Below, piece by piece: positions 8,938 through 17,791 of a DNA stretch of 64,000 nucleotides. The DNA is taken from NCBI RefSeq assembly GCF_000236925.1, contig NC_016941.1:124001-188000 (forward strand), given 5' to 3'. This stretch comes from Staphylococcus argenteus (GTDB taxonomy: Bacteria; Bacillota; Bacilli; Staphylococcales; Staphylococcaceae). The notes beneath the pieces were generated by a model. That model was not told where the DNA came from, ran no database searches, and was given only the letters and a program-made list of their open reading frames with translations. Each line of letters opens with the position of its first letter. Within the stretch, counting starts at the first letter, position 1. The translations under genes and the position numbers were made by a program.

Positions 8938-10116
8938 ATGACAAGACCATTTAATCGTGTGCATTTAATCGTAATGGATTCAGTAGGAATTGGTGAAGCG
9001 CCAGACGCAGCTGATTTTAAAGATGAAGGTTCACATACTTTAAGACATACTTTAGAAGGTTTCGAACAAACTTTACCAAATCTTGAGAAGTTAGGTCTAG
9101 GGAACATTGATGATTTACCGGTAGTAAAATCTGTTGAGCATCCAGAAGCGTACTATACAAAATTAAGCGAGGCTTCAGTTGGTAAAGATACTATGACTGG
9201 ACATTGGGAAATTATGGGATTAAATATTATGCAACCATTTAAAGTATATCCTAATGGTTTTCCAGAAGAATTAATTCAACAAATTGAAGAAATGACGGGT
9301 CGTAAAGTTGTTGCCAATAAACCAGCATCAGGTACACAAATTATTGATGAGTGGGGCGAGCACCAAATGAAAACAGGTGACTTAATTGTTTACACAAGTG
9401 CAGACCCAGTATTACAAATTGCTGCACATGAAGACATTATCCCATTAGAAGAGCTATATGATATTTGTGAAAAGGTTCGTGAATTGACAAAAGATCCTAA
9501 ATATTTAATTGGTCGTATTATTGCGCGTCCATATGTTGGTGAACCAGGAAACTTTACACGTACATCTAACCGACATGACTATGCGTTAAAACCATTTGGT
9601 AAAACTGTATTAGATCATTTAAAAGACGGTGGGTATGATGTCATTGCCATTGGTAAAATTAATGACATTTATGATGGTGAAGGTGTAACAGAAGCGGTTC
9701 GTACGAAGAGTAACATGGATGGTATGGACCAATTGATGAATATTGTTAAGAAAGATTTCACAGGTATTAGTTTCTTAAACTTAGTAGACTTTGATGCATT
9801 ATATGGTCATCGTCGTGATAAACCTGGTTATGCACAAGCGATTAAAGATTTCGATGATCGCTTGCCAGAACTGTTTAGCAACTTACAAGAAGATGACTTA
9901 GTAATTATTACAGCAGATCATGGTAATGATCCAACAGCACCAGGTACGGATCATACAAGAGAATATATTCCAGTAATTATGTATAGTCCGAAATTTAAAG
10001 GTGGTCATGCACTAGAAAGTGATACTACATTTAGTTCAATTGGCGCAACAATAGCAGATAATTTCAACGTAACATTACCAGAGTTCGGTAAAAGTTATTT
10101 AAAAGAATTGAAATAG
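8938..10116 (+). CDS. deoB: Phosphopentomutase
   Basis: A 392-residue alkaline-phosphatase-superfamily mutase that interconverts (deoxy)ribose-1-phosphate and -5-phosphate. Metal-binding motifs are visible: [13 protein letters not shown] at the N-terminus, [10 protein letters not shown] around residue 85, and [18 protein letters not shown] near residue 330. The frame extends to 8929, but ATG 8938 has a GGGAGTGAT ribosome site and gives the family length. It is the last gene of the deo operon; a bidirectional terminator follows. It is the link between DeoD products and DeoC. Confidence 0.96.
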   Translation: MTRPFNRVHLIVMDSVGIGEAPDAADFKDEGSHTLRHTLEGFEQTLPNLEKLGLGNIDDLPVVKSVEHPEAYYTKLSEASVGKDTMTGHWEIMGLNIMQPFKVYPNGFPEELIQQIEEMTGRKVVANKPASGTQIIDEWGEHQMKTGDLIVYTSADPVLQIAAHEDIIPLEELYDICEKVRELTKDPKYLIGRIIARPYVGEPGNFTRTSNRHDYALKPFGKTVLDHLKDGGYDVIAIGKINDIYDGEGVTEAVRTKSNMDGMDQLMNIVKKDFTGISFLNLVDFDALYGHRRDKPGYAQAIKDFDDRLPELFSNLQEDDLVIITADHGNDPTAPGTDHTREYIPVIMYSPKFKGGHALESDTTFSSIGATIADNFNVTLPEFGKSYLKELK

Positions 10117-10136
10117 AATCAATTTAGATATAATTA

Positions 10137-10190
10137 AAACAGCAGTGAAGTTAACTATAACAATAGTTTTCCTCACTGCTGTTTATATTT
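10137..10190. terminator. Bidirectional terminator between deoB and phnE
   Basis: AAACAGCAGTGA (10137-10148) pairs perfectly with TCACTGCTGTTT (10173-10184). It lies between convergent genes. The outer AACAGCAGT/ACTGCTGTT arms recur at 40359 and 58576. Confidence 0.8.
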
Positions 10191-10234
10191 TGAATAGATA
10201 AGTAAGACTGCTTGACTGCTTAAATTATAAAAGG

Positions 10235-11050
10235 TTAAACAATGCGTTTTCGAATTGAGCCAGAAATTAAATCGACAATTGCCACCATTAGTACTAAACC
10301 GATTAATATAATACCTACACGATCCCAAGAACGTGTTTGAATGGCAAATATGAGTGGAGTTCCAATACCACCTGCCCCGATTAACCCCAATATAGACGCT
10401 GAACGTAAGTTGAGTTCAAAGCGATAAAGGATGAGTGATAGGAAGGCAGGCATAATTTGGGGTATGACTGCGAATACGAGTGTTTTAATCTTATTCGCAC
10501 CACTAGCCTTTAACGATTCTACTGCACTGAAATCTAACCCTTCTATGTCTTCAGCTAAGAGTTTTCCAAGCATACCTACTGAATGTATCCCTAAAGCTAA
10601 CACTCCTGAAAATGAACCTGGGCCAACAGCTTTTATAAATATAAGTGCCATGACAATTTCTGGGAAGACACGTATAATACTTAAAATAAATTTGCTGATA
10701 CCTGAAATAGGGCGTAACTTTACCATATTATTTGCACCTAAAAATGCTAATGGTATACAGATGATTGCGGCGATAAATGTTCCTACAACAGCTATCGCAA
10801 AGGTTTCAAGTAAACCACGCAATAAGTCTTCGCCATCTGGTATATAAATATAGCTGATATCAGGATGGAATAATCCGCTGAATATGGATTTTAAAATTTC
10901 TAATGATTTACTTTTAAGTTCTAAACTTGGTACACCTGCAAATGCCCAAATGATAATAGCTAGGATGACAATTGCTATAAACCATCTTTTTATCAATTTT
11001 CGTTTGTGTGCTTTTGTATGAACATTATATTTTGCTATTTCTTGTGTCAT
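10235..11050 (-). CDS. phnE: Phosphonate-type ABC transporter permease PhnE (second copy)
   Basis: A 271-residue inner-membrane permease with about six predicted segments. The ABC-coupling EAA-type loop is visible around residue 170-205 (VESLKASGANK...VIPQIMP), as is the GAGGIGTPL element near residue 230 typical of PhnE. It overlaps the upstream phnE by 4 bases (ATGA) and closes the minus-strand order phnD, phnC, phnE, phnE. Two permeases probably form a heterodimer. No C-P lyase genes (phnG-M) are in the window, so the true substrate may be phosphonate, phosphite or a phosphate ester. Terminated by the shared hairpin before deoB. Confidence 0.9.
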   Translation of the reverse strand: MTQEIAKYNVHTKAHKRKLIKRWFIAIVILAIIIWAFAGVPSLELKSKSLEILKSIFSGLFHPDISYIYIPDGEDLLRGLLETFAIAVVGTFIAAIICIPLAFLGANNMVKLRPISGISKFILSIIRVFPEIVMALIFIKAVGPGSFSGVLALGIHSVGMLGKLLAEDIEGLDFSAVESLKASGANKIKTLVFAVIPQIMPAFLSLILYRFELNLRSASILGLIGAGGIGTPLIFAIQTRSWDRVGIILIGLVLMVAIVDLISGSIRKRIV

Positions 11051-11847
11051 GCGAGATGTGCCCTCACTTTCGTACTGATGTAATCAATGACGACGACGAT
11101 AACTAAAGTAAATAAAATAATCGTTGCTGTTTTGGGATATTGGAATAAACCAAGTGTTTGATCATAAAATAATCCGATACCGCCAGCGCCAACTAATCCT
11201 AGCACGGCAGAAGCACGTATATTTACTTCAAACGCATATAATACATATGACATAAATGATGATATGGCTTGTGGTACAACACCGAAAACAATCCATTTTA
11301 CTTTATTGGCACCAACAGCTGTCATTGCTTCCATAGGACCTGGATCTATCGTTTCCAATGATTCATATAATAATTTTCCAATAATACAGATAGTTAAAAT
11401 AAACAATGCTAATATACCTGGTATTTGGCCTATTCCAAATACAGCCACAAAGATTGCTGCTAATAGCAAATCAGGTATAGTACGAACAATATTTAAAATG
11501 AAACGTGATGGTATTGAAATCCACTTTTGATGAACGATATTACTAGCACATAATAATGCAATAGGTATCGAAACAATACTGCCTAATACCGTACTTACGA
11601 TAGCCATTCTAATTGTATCTAACATTGGGGTTGTGATTTGTTGTAAGTATTCGAAATCAGGCGGAATCATTTGCTTAAATAGGTCACCAATTTGAGGGAT
11701 CCCTATCATTAAATCTCCAAAGTTAAAGCCTGTATAAATAAAGCTCCAAATGATGAATGCGATGATTAACATAAATGTAAAACTCGTTTTTAACGATACT
11801 TTCTTTTTTAAAAGGGAGTCATACTTTGTAGATGTTTCTAAAGGCAT
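11047..11847 (-). CDS. phnE: Phosphonate-type ABC transporter permease PhnE (first copy)
   Basis: A 266-residue permease with about six membrane segments, homologous to its neighbour: TIRMAIVSTVLGSIVSIPIALL, the coupling loop MEAMTAVGANK...GVVPQAISSF, and GLVGAGGIG. It starts one base after the phnC stop and overlaps the second phnE by 4 bases, so synthesis of the two permeases is coupled. With PhnC (ATPase) and PhnD (lipoprotein) it would form an importer for phosphorus-containing anions. Divergence between the two copies points to a heterodimeric channel. Confidence 0.9.
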   Translation of the reverse strand: MPLETSTKYDSLLKKKVSLKTSFTFMLIIAFIIWSFIYTGFNFGDLMIGIPQIGDLFKQMIPPDFEYLQQITTPMLDTIRMAIVSTVLGSIVSIPIALLCASNIVHQKWISIPSRFILNIVRTIPDLLLAAIFVAVFGIGQIPGILALFILTICIIGKLLYESLETIDPGPMEAMTAVGANKVKWIVFGVVPQAISSFMSYVLYAFEVNIRASAVLGLVGAGGIGLFYDQTLGLFQYPKTATIILFTLVIVVVIDYISTKVRAHLA

Positions 11848-11848
11848 G

Positions 11849-12622
11849 TTAGTTCACTCCTAGCTTTTCATCTTCTTTAATTGAGCGTCCATAAATATTA
11901 CTGAAGACATCATCTGTTGCTTCAGAAGCAGGACCATCAAAGACAACTTCGCCATCACGTAAACCGATAATACGTGTGCCATATTCTTTCGCTAAATCTA
12001 CAAAATGTAAATTAATTAATATTGTTATTCCTAATTCTTGATTAATTTTTCTTAAATCGTCCATTACCTGCTTTGTTGTCAATGGATCTAAAGAAGCAAC
12101 CGGCTCATCAGCAAGAATAATTTCTGATTCCTGACAAAGCGCACGTGCGATTGAAATACGTTGTTGCTGACCACCTGATAACTCGTCAGAACGTTGATTA
12201 TATTTATCTAAAATATTTACGCGTTCTAATGCATCCATCGCTTTAATTTTGTCTTCTTTAGGAAATAAACCTAATACCATTTTCCACGTAGGATGATAGC
12301 CTACACGTCCACTTAACACATTTCGAAGTACACTTGATCGTTTAACTAAATTAAAATGTTGGAAAATCATACCAATATTACGGCGCATAGCTAATAACTC
12401 TTTGCCGCGTGCTTTTGTAATAGATTTTCCTTTTATGAAAATTTCACCTGCAGTGATATCGTGCAAACGATTCACAGATCTTAATAATGTAGATTTCCCA
12501 GCACCAGATAAACCAACAATAACCGCGAATTCGCCTTTTTCAATACTTAAGTTAATATTCTTCAAGCCTACATGACCGTTAGGGTAGACTTTACTGACGT
12601 TTTTAAATTCGATTTGACTCAT
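11849..12622 (-). CDS. phnC: Phosphonate-type ABC transporter ATP-binding protein PhnC
   Basis: A 257-residue cytoplasmic ATPase. Walker A is GLSGAGKST, the signature is LSGGQQQR, Walker B is ILADEP, followed by a switch histidine in NLHFVD. The frame could begin three codons earlier at a GTG, but that codon lies inside the AAAGG-T ribosome site, so ATG 12620-12622 is chosen, giving the usual PhnC length. It lies 214 bases downstream of phnD and is immediately followed by the permeases. The gap to phnD contains an imperfect hairpin that might reduce expression of transporter core relative to the binding protein. Confidence 0.93.
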   Translation of the reverse strand: MSQIEFKNVSKVYPNGHVGLKNINLSIEKGEFAVIVGLSGAGKSTLLRSVNRLHDITAGEIFIKGKSITKARGKELLAMRRNIGMIFQHFNLVKRSSVLRNVLSGRVGYHPTWKMVLGLFPKEDKIKAMDALERVNILDKYNQRSDELSGGQQQRISIARALCQESEIILADEPVASLDPLTTKQVMDDLRKINQELGITILINLHFVDLAKEYGTRIIGLRDGEVVFDGPASEATDDVFSNIYGRSIKEDEKLGVN

Positions 12623-12783
12623 GTTTGACACCTTTCTTTAATAAAGAAAAGCCAAGGTAAACTGAAGCATGATAGACATTAGTTCTAGTGTACAATTCGT
12701 TTCAAATGTACAACTATAACTTTTCGGTGTCTTCGCCAGTTTAGCGCCTAGCTTTTCAATATCAATTTAGAATATAGCTATTG

Positions 12784-12819
12784 AACGAAAGCTTTTGAAT
12801 TTTAAATTCGATCTTCGTT
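12784..12819 (-). other. Imperfect hairpin in the phnD-phnC spacer
   Basis: AACGAA (12784-12789) and TTCGTT (12814-12819) enclose a second palindrome of type GAATTTTAAATTC. There is no clear T-run on the minus strand. It may be an RNA processing or attenuation element between the binding protein and the transporter core; this is inference. Confidence 0.3.
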
Positions 12820-12836
12820 GTATTTTGAATTTGTGA

Positions 12837-13793
12837 TTATTTCATATCTTTCACTAATTTTTCATACTCTCTAACAATGTCGAAATTCGAATCTTTCGTA
12901 TCAGTGTATCCTTCGTGTGAATATACTTCGCTAATAATTTTGTGACCTTCTTTTGATTTAGCAATATCTATAAATGCCTTTTTCAATTTCTTTTGGAAGT
13001 CTTTATCCATATCAGGTCTTACAGAAATTGTGTCATTCGGAATAGCTTGTGTTAATTTTAAAATTCTTGTATCTTTAAATACATTTGGTTGATCTTTTTT
13101 AACTGTATTACGTGCATCGTTAAATACTGCTGCAGCATCTACATCTCCATTTAATAATGAAATTACTGCTTGGTCATGACCTTTTACGTTTACAATTTTC
13201 ATGTCTTTTGTTGCATTAATACCTGCTTCATTTTTCAACATCGCTAGTGGGAATGTATACCCGGCAGTTGAAGTAACATCTTGTAATGCGATTTTTTTAC
13301 CTTTTAAATCTTTTAAGCTTTTAATTTTCGAGTCTTTTTTAACAAGTATTTCTGATTTGTAACTGTCTACAAGTTCTTTACTTGCAGAACCATCTTCTTT
13401 TACACCAAAACGTTGTGCTTGTAATAATAAATCAGCTGCTTTTTGATCATGTGCCAATGTGTATGCTGTTGGTGGTAAGAAACCAACATCGACTTTTTTA
13501 GATTTCATAGCTTCTACTATTGTGTTGTAGTTAGTAGATACAGATACCTTAACTGGAATACCTAACTCCTTAGATAACAACTTTTCTAATGGCTTCGCTT
13601 TAGCTTCTAAAGTCCCGGCATTTTGAGAAGGTACAAATTGAACTGTTAATTCTTTAGGTTTGTATCCTCCTGATTTAGAGTCTGAATCATTACTGCTGTT
13701 CTTTTGATTATCCAAAGAACTTGAATTCCCACATGCTGCTGCAAAAACAATGACTGCTAACATTAACACAAATAAATACTTGAAATTTTTCAT
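12837..13793 (-). CDS. phnD: Phosphonate-type ABC transporter substrate-binding lipoprotein PhnD
   Basis: A 318-residue periplasmic-binding-type protein tethered to the outer face of the membrane. A lipoprotein signal peptide ends in FAAAC, with the lipid-carrying cysteine at residue 21. The mature part has the PhnD/SsuA-like fold signals (LTVQFVPSQNAGTLEAKAKPL, VDVGFLPPTAYTLA, and GDVDAAAVFNDARN near residue 215). The open frame extends 16 codons upstream, but those residues are polar and the ATG at 13793 begins the signal peptide. The ribosome site AAGGGGA is rather far (about 12 bases). It is first in the phn operon, divergent from the secreted protein gene at 14023. Confidence 0.92.
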   Translation of the reverse strand: MKNFKYLFVLMLAVIVFAAACGNSSSLDNQKNSSNDSDSKSGGYKPKELTVQFVPSQNAGTLEAKAKPLEKLLSKELGIPVKVSVSTNYNTIVEAMKSKKVDVGFLPPTAYTLAHDQKAADLLLQAQRFGVKEDGSASKELVDSYKSEILVKKDSKIKSLKDLKGKKIALQDVTSTAGYTFPLAMLKNEAGINATKDMKIVNVKGHDQAVISLLNGDVDAAAVFNDARNTVKKDQPNVFKDTRILKLTQAIPNDTISVRPDMDKDFQKKLKKAFIDIAKSKEGHKIISEVYSHEGYTDTKDSNFDIVREYEKLVKDMK

Positions 13794-13851
13794 TTTGATA
13801 ACTGTCCCCTTCACATTCTTAATCGTGTAATATGTATGCATTAAAATTACA

Positions 13852-13879
13852 CTTATAGCGTATCATATTTAAATGTAAA
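13852..13879 (-). promoter_or_regulatory. Candidate SigA promoter of phnD
   Basis: On the minus strand TTTACA (13879-13874) and TATAAG (13857-13852) are separated by 16 bases and lie about 60 bases upstream of phnD. Confidence 0.5.
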
Positions 13880-14022
13880 AAAGTATTTTATAAAAATGAA
13901 TTTTAATAACTTTCTTTAAGAGTGTGATAAGATTTTGTAAATTTTTAGTTAATTTGCCTGTTTTCAACTTATATTTATCCTATAATTCAAGAGCAAATAA
14001 AAATCAAAAGGAGCCTCATAAA

Positions 14023-15567
14023 ATGAAAAAAATATATAAGTCATTAACTGTCTCTGCAATTGTTGCAACGGTATCATTAAGTGCATTATCACAATCTTTA
14101 GCTATAACACATGCGTCACAACCTACAAAACAACAGCAAACAGTATTATTTGATCGTTCCCATGGTCAAACAGCTGGTGCTGCAGATTGGGTAAGTGATG
14201 GTGCATTTTCAGATTATGCAGATTCAATGCAAAAACAAGGCTATGATGTTAAAGCGATAGATGGTCATTCGAACATAACAGAAGCAAGTTTGAAAAACTC
14301 TAAAATATTTGTCATTCCTGAGGCTAACATTCCTTTCAAAGAATCAGAACAGGCTGCAATCGTCAATTACGTTAAGCAAGGCGGTAACGTTGTCTTTATT
14401 TCAGATCACTATAATGCGGATAGAAATTTAAATCGTATTGATTCATCTGAAGCAATGAATGGTTATAGACGTGGTGCTTATGAGGATATGTCGAAAGGTA
14501 TGAATACAGAAGAAAAAAGTTCTACAGCAATGCAAGGTGTGAAAAGCTCAGATTGGCTATCTACTAACTTTGGCGTGCGTTTTCGTTACAATGCGTTAGG
14601 TGATTTAAATACGAGTAATATAGTTACTGCAAAAGAAAGTTTTGGTATTACTGAAGGTGTTAAATCAGTATCCATGCATGCAGGTTCCACATTAGCCATC
14701 ACCAATCCTGAAAAAGCTAAAGGTATTGTGTATACACCAGAAAAACTGCCAGCTAAAAGTAAATGGTCACATGCTGTAGATCAAGGTATTTATAACGGTG
14801 GAGGTAAGGAAGAAGGTCCATATGTTGCAATATCAAAAGTAGGTAAAGGTAAAGCAGCTTTCATCGGTGATTCATCACTAGTGGAAGATAGTTCGCCAAA
14901 ATATGTGAGAGAAGATACTGGGGAAAAGAAGAAAACATATGATGGATTTAAAGAGCAAGACAATAGCAAATTATTAAATAATATAACGACTTGGATGTCT
15001 AAAGATAATGATGGGAAATCACTTAAGGCGAGTGGAGTAACATTAGATACTAAGACTAAGTTGCTTGATTTTGAAAAGCCAGCAAACTCAACAGAGCCTG
15101 AAAAAGAACCGTGGGCACAACCACCAAGTGGTTATAAATGGTACGATCCAACAACCTTCAAAGCAGGTAGTTATGGCAGTGAAAAAGGAGGGGGACCTCA
15201 GCCGAATACACCAGATGATAATACGCCAACAAATCAGAATGGGAAAGTATCATTTGATATTCCACAAGATGTATCTGTAAATGAGCCATTTGAATTAGCG
15301 ATTCATTTAAAAGGTTTTGAAGCGAACCAAACACTTGAGAATCTTAGAGTTGGCATTTACAAAGAGGGTGGACAACAAATTGGACAATTCTCAAATGGAA
15401 ATGGTGCATTCAGCCCTCCAGGATACAGTACGTTGTCAACAGTTAAAACTGATGAAAATGGAGATGCTACGATCAAAATTAATGCAAAAGTACTTGAAAA
15501 TACTGAAGGGTCAAAGATTCGTTTGAAACTCGGTGACAAAACCTTGATTACAACAGACTTCAAATAA
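14023..15567 (+). CDS. Secreted protein with GATase1-like (DUF4350-type) domain, function unknown
   Basis: A 514-residue exported protein with a signal peptide over about residues 1-32 (hydrophobic core then ITHAS). Residues ~40-320 look like a class I glutamine-amidotransferase-like Rossmann domain of the kind found in DUF4350 proteins: VLFDRSHGQTAG, KIFVIPEANIPF, VKQGGNVVFISDHYN and GKAAFIGDSS. I see no Cys nucleophile, so amidotransferase activity is unlikely. A Pro/Gly/Asn-rich linker (~385-410) leads to a C-terminal beta-sandwich-like domain (KVSFDIPQDVSVNEPFELAIHL). The ATG follows an AAAAGGAG ribosome site; the longer open frame upstream is not translated as far as I can tell. It is followed by a 5'-nucleotidase gene 51 bases later. 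Role unknown. Confidence 0.75.
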   Translation: MKKIYKSLTVSAIVATVSLSALSQSLAITHASQPTKQQQTVLFDRSHGQTAGAADWVSDGAFSDYADSMQKQGYDVKAIDGHSNITEASLKNSKIFVIPEANIPFKESEQAAIVNYVKQGGNVVFISDHYNADRNLNRIDSSEAMNGYRRGAYEDMSKGMNTEEKSSTAMQGVKSSDWLSTNFGVRFRYNALGDLNTSNIVTAKESFGITEGVKSVSMHAGSTLAITNPEKAKGIVYTPEKLPAKSKWSHAVDQGIYNGGGKEEGPYVAISKVGKGKAAFIGDSSLVEDSSPKYVREDTGEKKKTYDGFKEQDNSKLLNNITTWMSKDNDGKSLKASGVTLDTKTKLLDFEKPANSTEPEKEPWAQPPSGYKWYDPTTFKAGSYGSEKGGGPQPNTPDDNTPTNQNGKVSFDIPQDVSVNEPFELAIHLKGFEANQTLENLRVGIYKEGGQQIGQFSNGNGAFSPPGYSTLSTVKTDENGDATIKINAKVLENTEGSKIRLKLGDKTLITTDFK

Positions 15568-15618
15568 ATATATAATAGATTTAAGAAAGTATGTTTTTGA
15601 TTTAAGGAGTGGTTGAGG

Positions 15619-17154
15619 ATGTCAAACATAGCATTTTATGTCGTGAGTGATGTGCATGGTTATATTTTTCCAACAGATTTTACGAGTAGAAATCAATATC
15701 AGCCTATGGGACTGTTACTAGCGAATCATGTTATTGAACAAGACAGAAGGCAGTATGACCAGAGTTTTAAAATAGATAATGGTGATTTCTTGCAAGGGTC
15801 ACCATTTTGTAATTACTTAATCGCGCATAGCGGCAATAGTCAGCCTTTAGTTGATTTTTATAATCGAATGGCATTCGACTTTGGTACGCTAGGTAATCAT
15901 GAGTTTAATTATGGATTGCCATACTTAAAAGACACTATAAGTAAACTTAACCATCCAATATTGTGTGCAAATATTTATGAAAATGATAGTACATTGACGG
16001 ATAATGGTGTGCAGTATTTTCATGCGGGTAATCAAACAGTTGGTGTAATAGGATTGACGACACAATTTATCCCGCATTGGGAACAGCCAGAGCATATTCA
16101 GACACTTACATTTCATAGTGCTTTAGAAACACTTCAACAACACTTACCTGAAATGAAGCGGCGTGCTGATATTGTAGTAGTTTGTTATCATGGGGGCTTT
16201 GAAAAAGATTTAGAAAGTGGTAATTCAACCGAAGTATTGACGGGTGAAAATGAAGGCTATGCCATGTTAGAAGCATTTTCACAAGACATTGATATCTTTA
16301 TTACTGGCCACCAACATCGACAAATTGCTGGGATGTATAAGGATACGGCCGTGATTCAACCTGGTACGAGAGGTACAACTGTAGGGAAAGTTGTCTTAAA
16401 TACTGATGAATATGAAAATGTATCCGTTGAATCATGTGAATTACTGCCTGTTATAGATGATTCTACATTTTCTATTGATGAAGATGACCAATATTTACGT
16501 AAGCAGTTAGAGGACTGGTTAGATTACGAAATTACTACATTGCCATATGATATGACGATTGATCATGCATTTAGGGCACGTGTAGCACCGCATCCATTTA
16601 CTAATTTTATGAATTACGCTTTACTAGAAAAAAGTGGTGCAGATGTTGCCTGCACAGCTTTGTTTGATTCTGCTAGTGGTTTCAAGCAGGTCGTGACGAT
16701 GAGAGATGTTATTAACAATTATCCATTTCCAAATACATTTAAAGTTTTAGCTGTAAGTGGTGCCAAACTTAAAGAAGCCATTGAACGATCAGCAGAATAT
16801 TTTGACGTGCAAGATGGAGAAATAAGTGTGAGCGCAGACTTCCTTGAACCTAAACCACAACACTTTAATTATGATATATATGGTGGCGTAAGTTATACCA
16901 TTCATGTTGGAAAACCGAACGGAGAACGCGTGAGTGACATGAAGATAAAAGGTCATCCAGTTGATTTAAAGCAGACATATACAATTTGTGTGAATAATTA
17001 TCGTGCAGTTGGCGGTGGTCAGTATGATATGTATATCGACGCGCCAGTTATAAAAGATATTCAAGTTGAAGGCGCACAACTACTTATTGATTTTTTATCA
17101 AATCATAATTTGATGCGCATCCCACAAGTTGTTGATTTTAAAGTTGAAAAGTGA
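15619..17154 (+). CDS. Metallophosphoesterase / 5'-nucleotidase (YunD-like)
   Basis: A 511-residue protein of the UshA/CD73 family that removes phosphate from nucleotides or related esters. The N-terminal calcineurin-like domain shows VVSDVHGYIFP, DNGDFLQGSPF, TLGNHEFNYG, VCYHGGFE and ITGHQHRQ, which carry the dimetal ligands. The C-terminal 5'-nucleotidase domain (about 310-500) ends with a VNNYRAVGGGQYDMY segment. There is no signal peptide, as in Bacillus YunD, so it should act in the cytoplasm. TTG 15613 is possible, but ATG 15619 is better spaced (9 bases) from AAGGAG. It probably forms an operon with the secreted gene upstream and lies next to the phn importer, so it may free phosphate from imported compounds (inference). 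Confidence 0.88.
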   Translation: MSNIAFYVVSDVHGYIFPTDFTSRNQYQPMGLLLANHVIEQDRRQYDQSFKIDNGDFLQGSPFCNYLIAHSGNSQPLVDFYNRMAFDFGTLGNHEFNYGLPYLKDTISKLNHPILCANIYENDSTLTDNGVQYFHAGNQTVGVIGLTTQFIPHWEQPEHIQTLTFHSALETLQQHLPEMKRRADIVVVCYHGGFEKDLESGNSTEVLTGENEGYAMLEAFSQDIDIFITGHQHRQIAGMYKDTAVIQPGTRGTTVGKVVLNTDEYENVSVESCELLPVIDDSTFSIDEDDQYLRKQLEDWLDYEITTLPYDMTIDHAFRARVAPHPFTNFMNYALLEKSGADVACTALFDSASGFKQVVTMRDVINNYPFPNTFKVLAVSGAKLKEAIERSAEYFDVQDGEISVSADFLEPKPQHFNYDIYGGVSYTIHVGKPNGERVSDMKIKGHPVDLKQTYTICVNNYRAVGGGQYDMYIDAPVIKDIQVEGAQLLIDFLSNHNLMRIPQVVDFKVEK

Positions 17155-17210
17155 CGAAAAAGATATATGTTTAAAGCGAGAAAGTATTATTTTTAGACGA
17201 CGTGATTGAA

Positions 17211-17405
17211 ATGTCACGCCCTGTCAAAATGAATAGTTTGTTAAAGTTGTATTTTGATAAAAATATACTGACACCACAAAAATTATTGAATTATTTGAAA
17301 GTCGATGAAATATTTCTGAATCATCTAGCAGGTATTAATTTAAAACTCTTTAAGGATTATGTTAATGAAAATAGAGAATATAATATAACGAATCTATATA
17401 AATAA
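17211..17405 (+). CDS. Small hypothetical protein
   Basis: A 64-residue product if ATG 17211 is used (67 from 17202). It has the periodicity of a small all-helical protein: MNSLLKLYFDKN, PQKLLNYLKVDEIFLNHLAG, FKDYVNENREY. This resembles a short helix-turn-helix-like unit, but I do not recognise the family. The ribosome site is weak. A strong hairpin terminator follows 17 bases after the stop, which supports a real transcription unit ending here. It is 56 bases downstream of the 5'-nucleotidase. Coding status is probable, not certain. Confidence 0.5.
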   Translation: MSRPVKMNSLLKLYFDKNILTPQKLLNYLKVDEIFLNHLAGINLKLFKDYVNENREYNITNLYK

Positions 17406-17422
17406 GACACAAATATGTAAAG

Positions 17423-17462
17423 CTCGAGCTGAAAAGATCATCATTTCAGTTCGAGGTTTTTT
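17423..17462 (+). terminator. Terminator after the 14023-17405 gene group
   Basis: CTCGAGCTGAAA (17423-17434) pairs with TTTCAGTTCGAG (17444-17455) with one G-U pair, followed by GG and six T. Confidence 0.85.
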
Positions 17463-17721
17463 ATGTGTAACATCTGTTGATAGGTATCTATAAAGTCTTG
17501 TAAATGTTGTGTTTTACGCGACATAACGGGCTTTTTAGACTGTTGAAGAATATTCAGAATTAAATATATAATTATGAATAAATTATGTCATTGGAAAAAT
17601 TATGTTTTCAAAATCATTCTTAAAACATTGAAATAACAGTGATTTCAAGAAAACATTTATTTTAAAATTTGATATTTGTTCAAATAATATTCGAAATTTA
17701 ATTTTTTTGTATAGAATTCTC

Positions 17722-17750
17722 TTTATATCCGCGAAAACATATACTATAAT
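17722..17750 (+). promoter_or_regulatory. Candidate SigA promoter of adhE
   Basis: TTTATA (17722-17727) and TATAAT (17745-17750) with a 17-base spacer. The Rex-type palindrome begins 2 bases after the -10 box, so a bound repressor would cover the transcription start. The rest of the 17463-17721 gap is AT-rich and I see nothing else in it. Confidence 0.6.
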
Positions 17751-17752
17751 GT

Positions 17753-17770
17753 TTGTGAAATAATTCACAA
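17753..17770. promoter_or_regulatory. Rex operator upstream of adhE
   Basis: TTGTGAAATAATTCACAA fits the Rex consensus TTGTGAA-N4-TTCACAA exactly. Rex is the NADH/NAD+ sensor that represses fermentation genes in staphylococci. The site lies 21 bases before the adhE start. Confidence 0.85.
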
Positions 17771-17791
17771 ACTAAAAAGGAGTGGTTGTAT

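Noticed and set aside
12784..12819. Spacer hairpin between phnD and phnC as a terminator
   Set aside because: No T-run on the minus strand and downstream phn genes need transcription; listed only as a possible processing element.
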